From Deltaproteobacteria bacterium (GTDB lineage: Bacteria > Desulfobacterota > BSN033 > UBA1163), in contig VGRU01000145.1 in the NCBI GenBank assembly GCA_016875255.1, positions 1-9,279 on the forward strand: a stretch of DNA of 9,279 bases, read 5' to 3'. Under the pieces are notes generated by a model. It was not told the origin of the DNA and made no database searches. It saw only the letters and a program-made list of their open reading frames with translations. The position numbers were made by a program, and so were the translations under genes. Positions 1-7,472 of the stretch are shown here, piece after piece. Position 1 is the first letter of the stretch. Each line of letters starts with the position of its first letter.

Positions 1-1206
1 CACGCCCAGATGGCCTGTAACAACGTCGGAAGGAAGAGGCTCGAAGAACTGAGCAAACGGTACGGGGTGAAGGTCCTGCACGAGTATATCCGGAAGATGT
101 TCGATTACTCGGAGAGAAGGATTCGTGCCGGTCTCAAATCCATCCCAAAAGGAACTTATGCGTTTGAGGATTTCATGGAGGGAACCCCCCTCACTCCCGA
201 ATTGATCAAAGTGAAGGTAACCATCACCGTAGGTAAAGACACGATCCTGTTTGATTTTACCGGAACCGACCCTCAGGTCAACGATTCGATCAACAGCAAT
301 AAGGCCTGCGTGAACACCGCCTGCTACTATATCGTCAAGGTTCTTGTTGATCCGGGGTTGCCCCCCAATGTAGGCTCTTACCGGCCGATCCGAATTCATG
401 CCCCTTCGGGAAGCTGCATCAATGCGAATCCCCCGGCCGCGATTGCGAACTCAACGATCATCACCTCCCCAAAGGTGGTCGATGTTCTCCTGGGGGCGTT
501 GGTTCATGCGGTTCCTGACCGGGCGGCTGCAGCTTCAAATGGTGTGACGAGCCTCTTTAATATTGGCGGGTTCAATCCCAGAACCGGGCATCTTTATAAC
601 TACATCGAGACTTATGCAGGCGGCCAGGGTGCCATGCACAATCAGGATGGAATGGACGCCGTTCAGTGCCACATGACCAACACCCGGAATGCCCCTGTGG
701 AGGTGATCGAATCGACCTATCCCTTGCTGGTTCGAAGCTATGGGTTGGTTCCTGATTCGGATGGCCCCGGCCGGTTTCGGGGAGGCCTCGGGATGAGGCG
801 GGAGATCGAGATCCAGAGCGAAAAAACGACCCTGACGGTCAGCACGGATCGGTCGAAACTGAAACCGTGGGGCGTCTTCGGAGGGATGGCAGGAGGGAAC
901 TCTGCCTGTTTCATTGAACACGTAGGCGGCGAGGTGGAGAAGCTGACCTATTCGAAGATGACGCGGCCCATTGAGACGGGGGAAGTGGTCACAATCATGA
1001 CCCCGGGAGCCGGAGGTTGGGGAGACCCCCTCACCCGGGATCCGGAAAAAGTTCTACGGGATGTCACCGAAGAATTCATCTCCCCCGAACGTGCGAAGGA
1101 ATATTATGGAGTGGCAGTGGAAAAGAGGGGTTACCGCTGGTTTGAAATCGATCGGTCTGAGACAGACCGTTTGAGGAGCGGCCAACCCAAGGTGCAGAAT
1201 TCTTAG
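1..1206 (+). CDS. hyuB: Hydantoinase B / oxoprolinase family protein (HyuB-type subunit), 5'-truncated by window
   Basis: HyuB-type subunit of the ATP-dependent hydantoinase/oxoprolinase family. With a HyuA partner, members hydrolyse cyclic amides (5-oxoproline, N-methylhydantoin, lactams); relatives carboxylate ketones. The reading frame is open through base 1 (His-Ala-Gln before the first Met at base 10). The family expects well over 500 residues, so roughly the first 150-200 are outside the window and Met10 is not the true start. Counting that Met as residue 1, visible family motifs are DFTGT (about 82-86), the Pro/Asn-rich 'PPNVGSYRPI' region, a 'VDVLLGALVHAVPDR' stretch, 'RFRGGLGMRREI', and the C-terminal glycine-rich PGAGGWGDP (332-340). 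The stop TAG overlaps the AGGAG ribosome-binding site of the next gene, so the two are likely translationally coupled. The family call is firm. The substrate is unknown, and a carboxylase subunit (acetone or acetophenone type) is the main alternative. Confidence 0.9.
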   Translation, partial: HAQMACNNVGRKRLEELSKRYGVKVLHEYIRKMFDYSERRIRAGLKSIPKGTYAFEDFMEGTPLTPELIKVKVTITVGKDTILFDFTGTDPQVNDSINSNKACVNTACYYIVKVLVDPGLPPNVGSYRPIRIHAPSGSCINANPPAAIANSTIITSPKVVDVLLGALVHAVPDRAAAASNGVTSLFNIGGFNPRTGHLYNYIETYAGGQGAMHNQDGMDAVQCHMTNTRNAPVEVIESTYPLLVRSYGLVPDSDGPGRFRGGLGMRREIEIQSEKTTLTVSTDRSKLKPWGVFGGMAGGNSACFIEHVGGEVEKLTYSKMTRPIETGEVVTIMTPGAGGWGDPLTRDPEKVLRDVTEEFISPERAKEYYGVAVEKRGYRWFEIDRSETDRLRSGQPKVQNS

Positions 1207-1209
1207 GAG
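1205..1209 (+). promoter_or_regulatory. Ribosome-binding site of mttB-like gene, overlapping hyuB stop
   Basis: AGGAG lies inside the hyuB stop (tTAGGAG). It abuts the ATG at 1210 with no spacing but is 6 bases from the ATG at 1216. This favours 1216 as the real start and implies stop/start coupling between the two genes. Confidence 0.6.
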
Positions 1210-1215
1210 ATGAAG

Positions 1216-2667
1216 ATGGAATTTAAAATGAATTTTACCATCCGGCCAAGAATGACGGTTCTGAACCGGGAAGAGATCGAATCTCTTTATACCGGAGCCC
1301 TGGAGGTTCTGGAGAGGATCGGTGTCCGGGTATTTCACCCTGAGGCCATAGATCTTTTAAGGGAGGCGGGGGCTTCGATTCATCCGGAATCCCTGGTAAA
1401 GATTCGGTCAACACTCGTGGAGAAGGCCATCCGTTCTGTTCCCAAAAGGGTTTTCATCTTTGACCGTGAAGGTAAGCCTGCAATGGAGCTCGGGGGAGGA
1501 AACACGGGCGGATTGAACACCTATTACGGGACAGGATCCGATTTAAAGAACACCTATGATCCCTACACGGGCAGACTTCGATCCACAGTCTCTCAGGACA
1601 TCGCCAACATGGCCAGAGTCTCAGAAGCCCTCCCCAACATCGAATTTCTGATGTCCTACGGGATTCCATCGGACTGTCCCCTGGACCGCGTCTATCGCAC
1701 GGAATTCTTCGAGATGGTGCGAAACTCCATAAAACCCATTGTCTTCACCTCCGATAACGGCACGGACAGCAGAAGGATCATTGAAATGGCGGCTGTGGTT
1801 GCTGGAGGGATGGATAAACTGAAGGAGAAGCCGTTCGTCATCAATTACAGCCAGCCCACTTCACCGCTGCAGCATTCCCTGGATGCCATGGGAAAGGTCT
1901 TTGCCTGTGCGGAGGCAGGGATCCCAGTGGCCTATCCACCTGGGATGATCCCTGGAGCGACTGCACCAGTGACGATGGCAGGGGCCATCAACCAATCGAT
2001 TGCAGAATCCTTGAGCGCCCTGGTCATTCATCAGCTCAAAAGGGAGGGGGCGCCTATTATCCTCTGCGGAGCCCACGGGTGGCTCGATATGTCGTCCGCT
2101 ATCAATGTCTACGCTGCTCCGGGAAGGCTCATGACCCAGGCTGCCTTGGCAGCCTTTTATCAGCACTTTGGCATACCGACCTGGGGATTTGGGGGATGCA
2201 CCGATGCCCAGATCTTCGACCAGCAAGCAGGCATGGAGTTTGCCATGCTTAACCTTTGGGCGAGTCTCTGCGGCGTCAACCTGGCTCACGACACGGCCTA
2301 TGTCGGAAGCGGAATGGTCGGATGTTTGAAGAGTCTTGTATATAATGATGAAATCATCGGATATGTTCGGCATATCCTGTGCCGGGGGGTGATCGTCAAC
2401 CAAGACACACAGGCGATGGAAGCACTGGATCGTGTGGGCCCCGGGGGTCACTTTATGATGGATGATCATACTCTTCGCCACTTCCGCGAAGAGTTATGGA
2501 AACCGTTTCTTTCAAACAGAGAACGGTACGAGGCTTGGAAGGAGAAAGGAGGTAAAACCATCGGGGAGAAAGCGGAGGAAAAAGTGAAGGAGATATTGAC
2601 GAAATCTATCTCCAACCCTCTTCCACAAGCCATGGTGGATGAGTTAGAAAAGATGCTGGACCTTTGA
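1216..2667 (+). CDS. MttB-superfamily (trimethylamine methyltransferase family) protein, non-pyrrolysine type
   Basis: Predicted cytoplasmic corrinoid-dependent methyltransferase that moves a methyl group from a methylated (probably N-methyl or quaternary amine) substrate to a Co(I) corrinoid protein. It has 483 residues from ATG 1216, close to the usual 470-495. Family hallmarks are GGNTGG (94-99), YGTGSD (104-109) followed by a 'DPYTGRLR' segment, and near the C-terminus GPGGHF (408-413) then HTLRHFRE (418-425). There is no in-frame TAG, so it lacks the pyrrolysine of true trimethylamine methyltransferase. It belongs with the MtgB/MtpB/MtcB/MtyB-like members that act on betaines, proline betaine, carnitine or butyrobetaine. 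A corrinoid protein and a methyl-tetrahydrofolate methyltransferase at the end of the window supply its partners. ATG 1216 is chosen for its AGGAG spacing; ATG 1210 and 1228 are alternatives. The family is certain, the substrate is not. Confidence 0.93.
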   Translation: MEFKMNFTIRPRMTVLNREEIESLYTGALEVLERIGVRVFHPEAIDLLREAGASIHPESLVKIRSTLVEKAIRSVPKRVFIFDREGKPAMELGGGNTGGLNTYYGTGSDLKNTYDPYTGRLRSTVSQDIANMARVSEALPNIEFLMSYGIPSDCPLDRVYRTEFFEMVRNSIKPIVFTSDNGTDSRRIIEMAAVVAGGMDKLKEKPFVINYSQPTSPLQHSLDAMGKVFACAEAGIPVAYPPGMIPGATAPVTMAGAINQSIAESLSALVIHQLKREGAPIILCGAHGWLDMSSAINVYAAPGRLMTQAALAAFYQHFGIPTWGFGGCTDAQIFDQQAGMEFAMLNLWASLCGVNLAHDTAYVGSGMVGCLKSLVYNDEIIGYVRHILCRGVIVNQDTQAMEALDRVGPGGHFMMDDHTLRHFREELWKPFLSNRERYEAWKEKGGKTIGEKAEEKVKEILTKSISNPLPQAMVDELEKMLDL

Positions 2668-2787
2668 TTCAGAAAAAAAACCTGGATGGATATGAGAGGA
2701 AAGGAGGTGGGAAGACGATCGATCCATCGATTCCATTGAGCCAGTAAACTCGATAAAAACGCTCATTAAAAAAGAAAGGAGAGGAGT
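2668..2787 (+). other. Intergenic spacer before dctP
   Basis: A 120-base gap, one of the two longest in the window. It holds a strong Shine-Dalgarno-like AAAGGAGGTG near 2700-2709 that serves no plausible gene; the nearest ATG, at 2692, gives only 15 codons. A small ATCGAT-CC-ATCGAT repeat lies around 2718-2731. The dctP ribosome-binding site AAGGAG is at 2776-2781. I see no convincing terminator hairpin or sigma70 promoter, so readthrough from the upstream genes is likely. Confidence 0.4.
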
Positions 2788-3777
2788 ATGAAAAAAGTAT
2801 TATTTTTGTTTCTTGTCATCGGTATCATTGCAGCTTTCTCCATATCATCCGTCCAAGCCAAGATCGTTCTCAAGGCGGGGCATATCTCACCCAAAACGAG
2901 CAACGAAGGAAAAGCCGCAGACAAATTTGCCGAGCTGGTGGCCAAAAAGACAAACGGAGAGATCGTCGTCGAGATGTTTCCCTCCGAGCAACTGGGCAAA
3001 GCGGTGGCCATGATCGACAGTACGGTCATGGGCAATCAAGATATTTATGTCGGCGGCAACGTCGAGTTTGAACGCTTCAGCCCGGGGCTCAAGGTTCTCG
3101 GACTCAATTACTCGGTCAGGGACCAAGACCATTTCCGCAAGGTCCTGGCGAGCCCGATTTGGAAGGAAGTCTTTATCGACCCTCTCGAGAAAGTGGGGTT
3201 GAAGGTACTTGATTCAGATTGGGAGCGGGGTCCATTCAGAGTTCTGGTTTCTAAGCGGCCGGTCAAGTCATGTAATGATTTGCAAGGCCTCCGTTTGCGA
3301 ATCGCCCCTCTTGACACCTGGAGACGGTCATGGACCGCTCTGGGCTGTAATCCGGTTGTGCTTCCGTGGACCGACGTCTATCTTGGCCTGCAGCAGGGCA
3401 TGGTGGAAGCCGTGACCGCTCCATTTGATCTCCTTTATTCGATGAAGTTCACTGAAATCGCAAAGTATGTAGCCCGCACCGATGAATACTGGGGACTGCT
3501 TACGGTTGAAATGAACAAAAAGAAGTTCGACGGTTTGAAACCCGAATTCCAGAAAGCGCTCGTTGACGCGGCAAATGAGGCTGGAAATTTTTATATGGAG
3601 CTTGGGGCAAAATCGGTGAATGAGGACCTCGAGAAGATGAAGAAGGAACACGGGATCGAATATATCGTCCTCGATACCAAGCCATGCGCCGAGAAAATGA
3701 AACCCGTCATCCAGCAACTGGAGAAAGAGGGTTTTATTCCGGCGGGACTTTATGACCGTATTCAGGCGCTGAAATAG
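2788..3777 (+). CDS. dctP: TRAP transporter substrate-binding protein, DctP family
   Basis: Periplasmic solute receptor of a tripartite ATP-independent (TRAP) transporter. It captures substrate and delivers it to the DctQM membrane complex, which is driven by an ion gradient. The protein has 329 residues, typical of the family. The N-terminus is a Sec signal peptide: KK at 2-3, a hydrophobic core at about 4-22, and likely cleavage after VQA (residue 24). The mature part starts with the usual 'LKAGH' strand. The segment 'LRLRIAP' contains Arg171, at the position of the conserved arginine that salt-bridges a substrate carboxylate in DctP proteins. It is followed by 'WTDVYLGLQQGMVEAV', the family's typical helix region. 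AAGGAG at 2776-2781 supports the ATG. Its position after the methyltransferase suggests it imports that enzyme's substrate, which should then carry a carboxylate; this is inference. Confidence 0.95.
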   Translation: MKKVLFLFLVIGIIAAFSISSVQAKIVLKAGHISPKTSNEGKAADKFAELVAKKTNGEIVVEMFPSEQLGKAVAMIDSTVMGNQDIYVGGNVEFERFSPGLKVLGLNYSVRDQDHFRKVLASPIWKEVFIDPLEKVGLKVLDSDWERGPFRVLVSKRPVKSCNDLQGLRLRIAPLDTWRRSWTALGCNPVVLPWTDVYLGLQQGMVEAVTAPFDLLYSMKFTEIAKYVARTDEYWGLLTVEMNKKKFDGLKPEFQKALVDAANEAGNFYMELGAKSVNEDLEKMKKEHGIEYIVLDTKPCAEKMKPVIQQLEKEGFIPAGLYDRIQALK

Positions 3778-3792
3778 GAGCGATCTTGAGTG

Positions 3793-3829
3793 GCGGGGAT
3801 GGGGTCTTCTTTTATTCCATCCCCCCCGC
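3793..3829 (+). promoter_or_regulatory. Strong stem-loop between dctP and dctQ
   Basis: GGGGATGG (3795-3802) pairs perfectly with CCATCCCC (3817-3824) around a 14-base loop. GC at 3793-3794 can extend the stem by pairing with GC at 3828-3829 across a three-C bulge. No T-run follows, so it is not a classical intrinsic terminator. Stem-loops between a binding-protein gene and its membrane genes are common in transport operons. They let the receptor mRNA outlast or outnumber the membrane-subunit message. The position fits that role here. Confidence 0.65.
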
Positions 3830-3838
3830 AGATTTCCC

Positions 3839-3844
3839 TGAGGA
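3839..3844 (+). promoter_or_regulatory. Ribosome-binding site deciding the dctQ start
   Basis: TGAGGA sits 7 bases before ATG 3852. A competing TTG at 3786 also has AGGAG (3776-3780, overlapping the dctP stop). That start would put the 3793-3829 hairpin inside the coding region and add 22 residues unlike the family. Confidence 0.5.
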
Positions 3845-3851
3845 TGAAACC

Positions 3852-4370
3852 ATGTCACAGAAGATTTTGGTGGGCTATAAACGTTTTCTTGACCTACTTG
3901 AAAAAGGACTCATGCTCGTCTGTACCCTTATTCTGGCCTTTGTGATGATCATCTATTCAATCGAAATCTTCACGCGATATTGTCTCAACTACTCCTCAAC
4001 CGTGACGGGAGAATTGGGTTTGATCCTGATGACTTGGCTGTATTTTCTGGGTTTTGTCATTATGTTCAAGCGGGGTGAGGATGTCGTTATGGAATATTTC
4101 TTTGACAGGTTTCCGCCACGGGTCCGAAGCCTGATTGCATGGTTAACCTCGTGGGCCATATTGGTTTTTATTGTTGTCCTGGTCTGGAAATCTTATCAAT
4201 TTTATACCGTTGCCAGTATGATGGAACACCCTTTTCTCCCGATACGATACAGCCATACCGTCCAGCCTGTTTTCGCAGGTTCGATTTTAGCCTTTTTCAT
4301 TTCGGTTTATCAGGTTTTGGAAAAGACAGATGCCTTCCTGAAGGGAAAAACGGAAGTTGTCATCCGTTAA
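3852..4370 (+). CDS. dctQ: TRAP transporter small permease subunit, DctQ family
   Basis: Small integral-membrane subunit of the TRAP transporter, which pairs with DctM in the inner membrane and helps dock the binding protein. It has 172 residues from ATG 3852, normal for DctQ. Four hydrophobic segments are visible at about 19-40, 54-72, 94-112 and 136-156, the expected topology. 'EIFTRY' after the first helix and Glu54 at the start of the second match the conserved DctQ pattern of an Arg followed by an acidic residue. The frame extends upstream to TTG 3786, but those 22 codons overlap the strong hairpin, so the ATG is preferred. Its stop is 24 bases upstream of the preferred dctM ATG. Confidence 0.9.
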   Translation: MSQKILVGYKRFLDLLEKGLMLVCTLILAFVMIIYSIEIFTRYCLNYSSTVTGELGLILMTWLYFLGFVIMFKRGEDVVMEYFFDRFPPRVRSLIAWLTSWAILVFIVVLVWKSYQFYTVASMMEHPFLPIRYSHTVQPVFAGSILAFFISVYQVLEKTDAFLKGKTEVVIR

Positions 4371-4394
4371 TTGAAGCGTCCAAAGAGGGTTTTC

Positions 4395-5681
4395 ATGATA
4401 TCTCTCATCCTGACCGTATCTTTTATCGGTCTCATGATGTTACGGGTCCCGGTCACCTATGCGATTGGATTATCCGTCCTTATTTCCATTTCGTTTATGG
4501 GAAAGGATCTGGTGGCCCTTCCCCAGTACATGATTCAGGGGGTCACGAGCGTTCCGCTGCTCGCCGTCCCCTTTTTTATCTTTGCCGGAAACCTTTTCGA
4601 TTCGATGGGGCTGAGCCGGCGCATCTGGGACTTTGCCCAACACCTGGTGGGCCACTGGAGGGGGGGATTGGGACATGTCCTGACGGTGGCCGAAATGATC
4701 CTCTCCGGGATCTCCGGTTCTGCCCTGGCGGACGAGGCGGCCCTCGGGATCATTGCTATTCCTGCGATGGAGAAATTGGGCTACAGGAGGCGATTTGCCG
4801 CGGCCTTAACGCTGAGTGTTGCCGTTCTGGGCCCTATTATCCCCCCGAGCATCAACATGATTATTTACGGGGTCATTGCGGAGGTTTCCATCGCCAGGCT
4901 CTTCATCGGTGGGATCATTCCCGGCATTGTGATCGGCGGCTGTATCATGGGGCTGATCTATTTTTTTGCGGTCAAAGGCATCGAACCATGTCCCATCCAA
5001 CCGAGGAAAAGCATCTCCGAAATCGGGAGGAGCTTCTACCGAAACTCCCTAACGCTCATTGCGCCCTTCATTATCATCATAGGAATGGCCGTGGGGGTAG
5101 CAACCCCCACTGAGGTTGGGCTCCTCGCTTCCCTGTATGCTCTCTTCCTCGGCCTCGTATACCGCGAGGCATCCATGAAGGGGCTTGTAGATTCCCTGAA
5201 GTCCTCGGTCAAATCGACATCCCTCATCATGTACATCATCGCGGTTTCAACCGTCGCGGGATGGATCTACACCTATGAGGGAACTTCCCAGAAAATCGCT
5301 GAATTGATCCTGAGCACTACAACAAACAAATACCTGGTGCTGTTCTTCATCAATGTCTTTCTGCTGATCATGGGATGCCTTCTGGAACCCATTCCCGCCA
5401 TGATCCTCACGACACCCATCTTTCTGCCGGTGGTTAAACAACTCGGAGTCGATCCGGTCCATTTCGGACTGATTATTTGCTATAACCTTACCATCGGCAT
5501 CATTACCCCACCGATGGGGATTGGCCTCTACGTCATGATGGGCGTGGTGGATATCAAGTTCGAGGAGCTCGTGAAGGCATGCCTGCCGTTTCTGATTCCC
5601 ATCATCGCTTCTCTGTTTCTTATTACCTTTGTCCCTGAACTGACGCTCTTTTTGCCTAATCTCATCATGGGAAAGCCGTAA
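4395..5681 (+). CDS. dctM: TRAP transporter large permease subunit, DctM family
   Basis: Large membrane subunit that forms the transport pathway of the TRAP system, usually with about 12 membrane segments and Na+ or H+ coupling. It has 428 residues from ATG 4395, typical for DctM. The N-terminal helix is followed by the usual 'RVPVTYAIGLSVL' segment. The family signature around 'SGSALADEAALGIIAIPAMEKLGY' is followed by 'LGPIIPPSINMIIYGV', with the IPPS loop characteristic of DctM. A second related 'IITPPMGIGLYVM' element near the C-terminus reflects the internal repeat. ATG 4395 has GAGGG 5 bases upstream (4385-4389). An in-frame TTG at 4371, directly after the dctQ stop, would add 8 residues with a weaker ribosome site. 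Together with dctP and dctQ this is a complete, intact transporter. Confidence 0.94.
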   Translation: MISLILTVSFIGLMMLRVPVTYAIGLSVLISISFMGKDLVALPQYMIQGVTSVPLLAVPFFIFAGNLFDSMGLSRRIWDFAQHLVGHWRGGLGHVLTVAEMILSGISGSALADEAALGIIAIPAMEKLGYRRRFAAALTLSVAVLGPIIPPSINMIIYGVIAEVSIARLFIGGIIPGIVIGGCIMGLIYFFAVKGIEPCPIQPRKSISEIGRSFYRNSLTLIAPFIIIIGMAVGVATPTEVGLLASLYALFLGLVYREASMKGLVDSLKSSVKSTSLIMYIIAVSTVAGWIYTYEGTSQKIAELILSTTTNKYLVLFFINVFLLIMGCLLEPIPAMILTTPIFLPVVKQLGVDPVHFGLIICYNLTIGIITPPMGIGLYVMMGVVDIKFEELVKACLPFLIPIIASLFLITFVPELTLFLPNLIMGKP

Positions 5682-5744
5682 AAAGGGAATTCATTTTAAA
5701 ATTTTGGAAAAGTTGATTTCAATCGAACGAACAAAGGAGAAAGC

Positions 5745-7388
5745 ATGAAAGGCGTTGAAGCAATTGCGCAGGTACTTCAGGCGGAAGGCATTGAATTTGT
5801 GACCTGCTTCCCACTGAACCAGATTCTCGACTCTGCGGCGGCTTTGAAGATCCGTCCCCTGGTTTCCCGAACCGAACGGGTGGCCGTGAACATCGCCGAC
5901 GGCTATAGCCGCATGATGTGCGGGAAAAAGATCGGTGTCTCTGTGGTTCAGTACGGCCCGGGGGCGGAAAACGCCTTTGGCGGGATCGCCCAGGCCTATG
6001 GAGATTCAACCCCGCTGCTTTGCCTCGCCGGTTCGTTGGAGCGGGCCCGGTTGAGCATTGCGCCCAATTTCAAGGTCAGCCGGAATTTCAAGCATATTAC
6101 CAAATGGACAGAAACGGTGACGGATGTCCAGTTTATCCCTCAGATGATGCAGCGTGCCTTCGCTCTCTTGAGGTCGGGCAAACCCGGTCCCGTGCTCCTT
6201 GAGTTTCCTACCGATGTGATGCTTTCCGAGTTACAGGGGGGTTCGTTCGATTATACGCCTCCCAAAAGGTCCCGTCCTCTGGGCGATCCCATGGATGTTC
6301 GGGAGGCTGTTGATGCCTTGATATCGGCAAAAGCGCCGGTCCTCGTGGCCGGCCAGGGTGTTCTGTATTCGGAAGCCTGGGATGAACTTAAAACCTTGGC
6401 AGAACTTTTGCAGATTCCTGTGGCAAGCTCACTCAACGGGAAAAGCGCCTTCCCGGAAAATCATTCTCTGGCTCTGGGTGCATTGAACGGTTTTTCGCGG
6501 CCGAGGATGGTTGACGATTTCCTCAAGAAGGCCGACCTGGTCTTCGGGGTTGGAACGAGCTTTACGATTTCAAAATTTATCACCCAGATGCCAACGGGAA
6601 AAACGATTGCCCAGGTGACGATCGACGAATCCGATATCAGCAAAGATTATCCCACTTCCTATGGGGTGATCGGCGATGCGAAGGCCGTCCTGGTACAGAT
6701 GATCGAACATGTTCAGCACCGCCTGGGAAAAAACGGCCGGCGGGGTGTAACCCAAGTTGCAACCGAAATCCAATCGGTGAAAAAGGCTTTCCTCAAGGAA
6801 TGGATGCCGCGTTTAACATCGAATGAGGAACCTATTAGCCCTTACCGGGTTATCTGGGAGCTGATGCACAGCGTCGATCCGATGCGTTCCGTTGTCACCC
6901 ACGATTCCGGATGTCCCCGTGACCAGCTCGTCCCTTTTTATGAAGCGATCGTCCCCCATGGTTACATCGGATGGGGAAAATCGACCCCCCTCGGGTCATC
7001 ACTCGGATTGACGATGGGGGCAAAACTGGCAAAACCCGATTGGCTGGCGATTCACCTGATGGGAGATGCGGCCTTTGGGATGGTCGGGATGGATTTTGAG
7101 ACCGCTGTCCGTAACAACATCCCCATTCTTACCATCCTGATGAACAACGGGGTCATGGGAGGTTACACCAAAAAACAGCCCATGGCCAGCGAATTATTCG
7201 GTGTCCATCGTCTATCTGGAGACTACAAAAAGGTGGCCGAGGGGCTTGGGGGTTATACCGAGCGGGTCGAAAAGGTAGCCGATCTCAGGCCGTCACTTGA
7301 AAGGGCAATCCAACAGACCCGATTAGGATCTCCGGTGCTTCTAGAGATCATCACAGCCGATGAACCGATCTTCCCTGGAGAGAAGTAG
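5745..7388 (+). CDS. Thiamine-diphosphate-dependent enzyme, acetolactate synthase / 2-oxoacid decarboxylase superfamily
   Basis: ThDP enzyme that would decarboxylate, or cleave and ligate, a 2-oxo acid or acyl-CoA in the cytoplasm. At 547 residues it has the usual three domains. The N-terminal pyrimidine-binding domain carries Glu44 in 'RTERVAVNIADGYSR', at the place of the catalytic glutamate that activates the cofactor. The central domain includes 'PVLVAGQGVLYSEAWDEL'. The C-terminal pyrophosphate-binding domain carries the Mg2+/ThDP motif GDA at 440-442, ending in NN at 467-468. AAAGGAG at 5733-5739 supports the ATG. It is not clearly acetolactate synthase: no regulatory-subunit gene follows and the setting is catabolic. 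Benzoylformate-, oxalyl-CoA- or other 2-oxoacid-decarboxylase-like roles are equally open. The aminotransferase next door suggests its substrate could be the 2-oxo acid produced there (inference). Confidence 0.88.
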   Translation: MKGVEAIAQVLQAEGIEFVTCFPLNQILDSAAALKIRPLVSRTERVAVNIADGYSRMMCGKKIGVSVVQYGPGAENAFGGIAQAYGDSTPLLCLAGSLERARLSIAPNFKVSRNFKHITKWTETVTDVQFIPQMMQRAFALLRSGKPGPVLLEFPTDVMLSELQGGSFDYTPPKRSRPLGDPMDVREAVDALISAKAPVLVAGQGVLYSEAWDELKTLAELLQIPVASSLNGKSAFPENHSLALGALNGFSRPRMVDDFLKKADLVFGVGTSFTISKFITQMPTGKTIAQVTIDESDISKDYPTSYGVIGDAKAVLVQMIEHVQHRLGKNGRRGVTQVATEIQSVKKAFLKEWMPRLTSNEEPISPYRVIWELMHSVDPMRSVVTHDSGCPRDQLVPFYEAIVPHGYIGWGKSTPLGSSLGLTMGAKLAKPDWLAIHLMGDAAFGMVGMDFETAVRNNIPILTILMNNGVMGGYTKKQPMASELFGVHRLSGDYKKVAEGLGGYTERVEKVADLRPSLERAIQQTRLGSPVLLEIITADEPIFPGEK

Positions 7389-7391
7389 GAA

Positions 7392-7406
7392 ACGGTTTCA
7401 AACCGT
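7392..7406. promoter_or_regulatory. 15-base perfect palindrome, possible operator
   Basis: ACGGTTT-C-AAACCGT lies 3 bases after the ThDP-enzyme stop, in the 84-base gap before the aminotransferase. It overlaps a second inverted repeat, GAAAC-G-GTTTC (7389-7399). The one-base centre makes a stable RNA hairpin unlikely, so a protein-binding site is more plausible than a terminator. No regulator gene is in the window, so this is tentative. Confidence 0.3.
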
Positions 7407-7472
7407 CCCCTAAAGGGTGGCGAAGGCCCATTGAAACTCTAACAGGGATTATAGAAGAGGAGGAAAAGAAAG

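Noticed and set aside
1861..2481. A 206-codon open frame on the minus strand inside the mttB-like gene
   Set aside because: It lies entirely antisense to a well-supported gene, has no family resemblance and fits a chance open frame. The same applies to the minus-strand frames at 3328-3858 and 7806-8366.
1216..2667. Trimethylamine methyltransferase with pyrrolysine
   Set aside because: No in-frame TAG occurs in the gene, so it cannot be the amber-containing MttB.
2692..2739. Short ATG frame next to a strong AAAGGAGGTG site
   Set aside because: It encodes only 15 codons, and the Shine-Dalgarno-like sequence lies inside it rather than before it, so no real gene is supported.
4139..5113. A 324-codon open frame overlapping dctQ and dctM in another frame
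   Set aside because: Its translation is rich in Arg, Gly, Pro, His and Cys with no recognisable domain. The two real membrane-protein genes explain the same DNA with clear family motifs.
5682..5744. AT-rich spacer with ATTTTAAAAT (5693-5702) and an imperfect dyad around TTGATTTCAATC as a possible promoter
   Set aside because: No -35/-10 pair with proper spacing could be matched. The only firm element is the AAAGGAG ribosome site.
7400..7435. Possible terminator hairpin after the ThDP gene
   Set aside because: The candidate stems (CCC/GGG) are only three bases long with no T-run, and the genes continue on the same strand.
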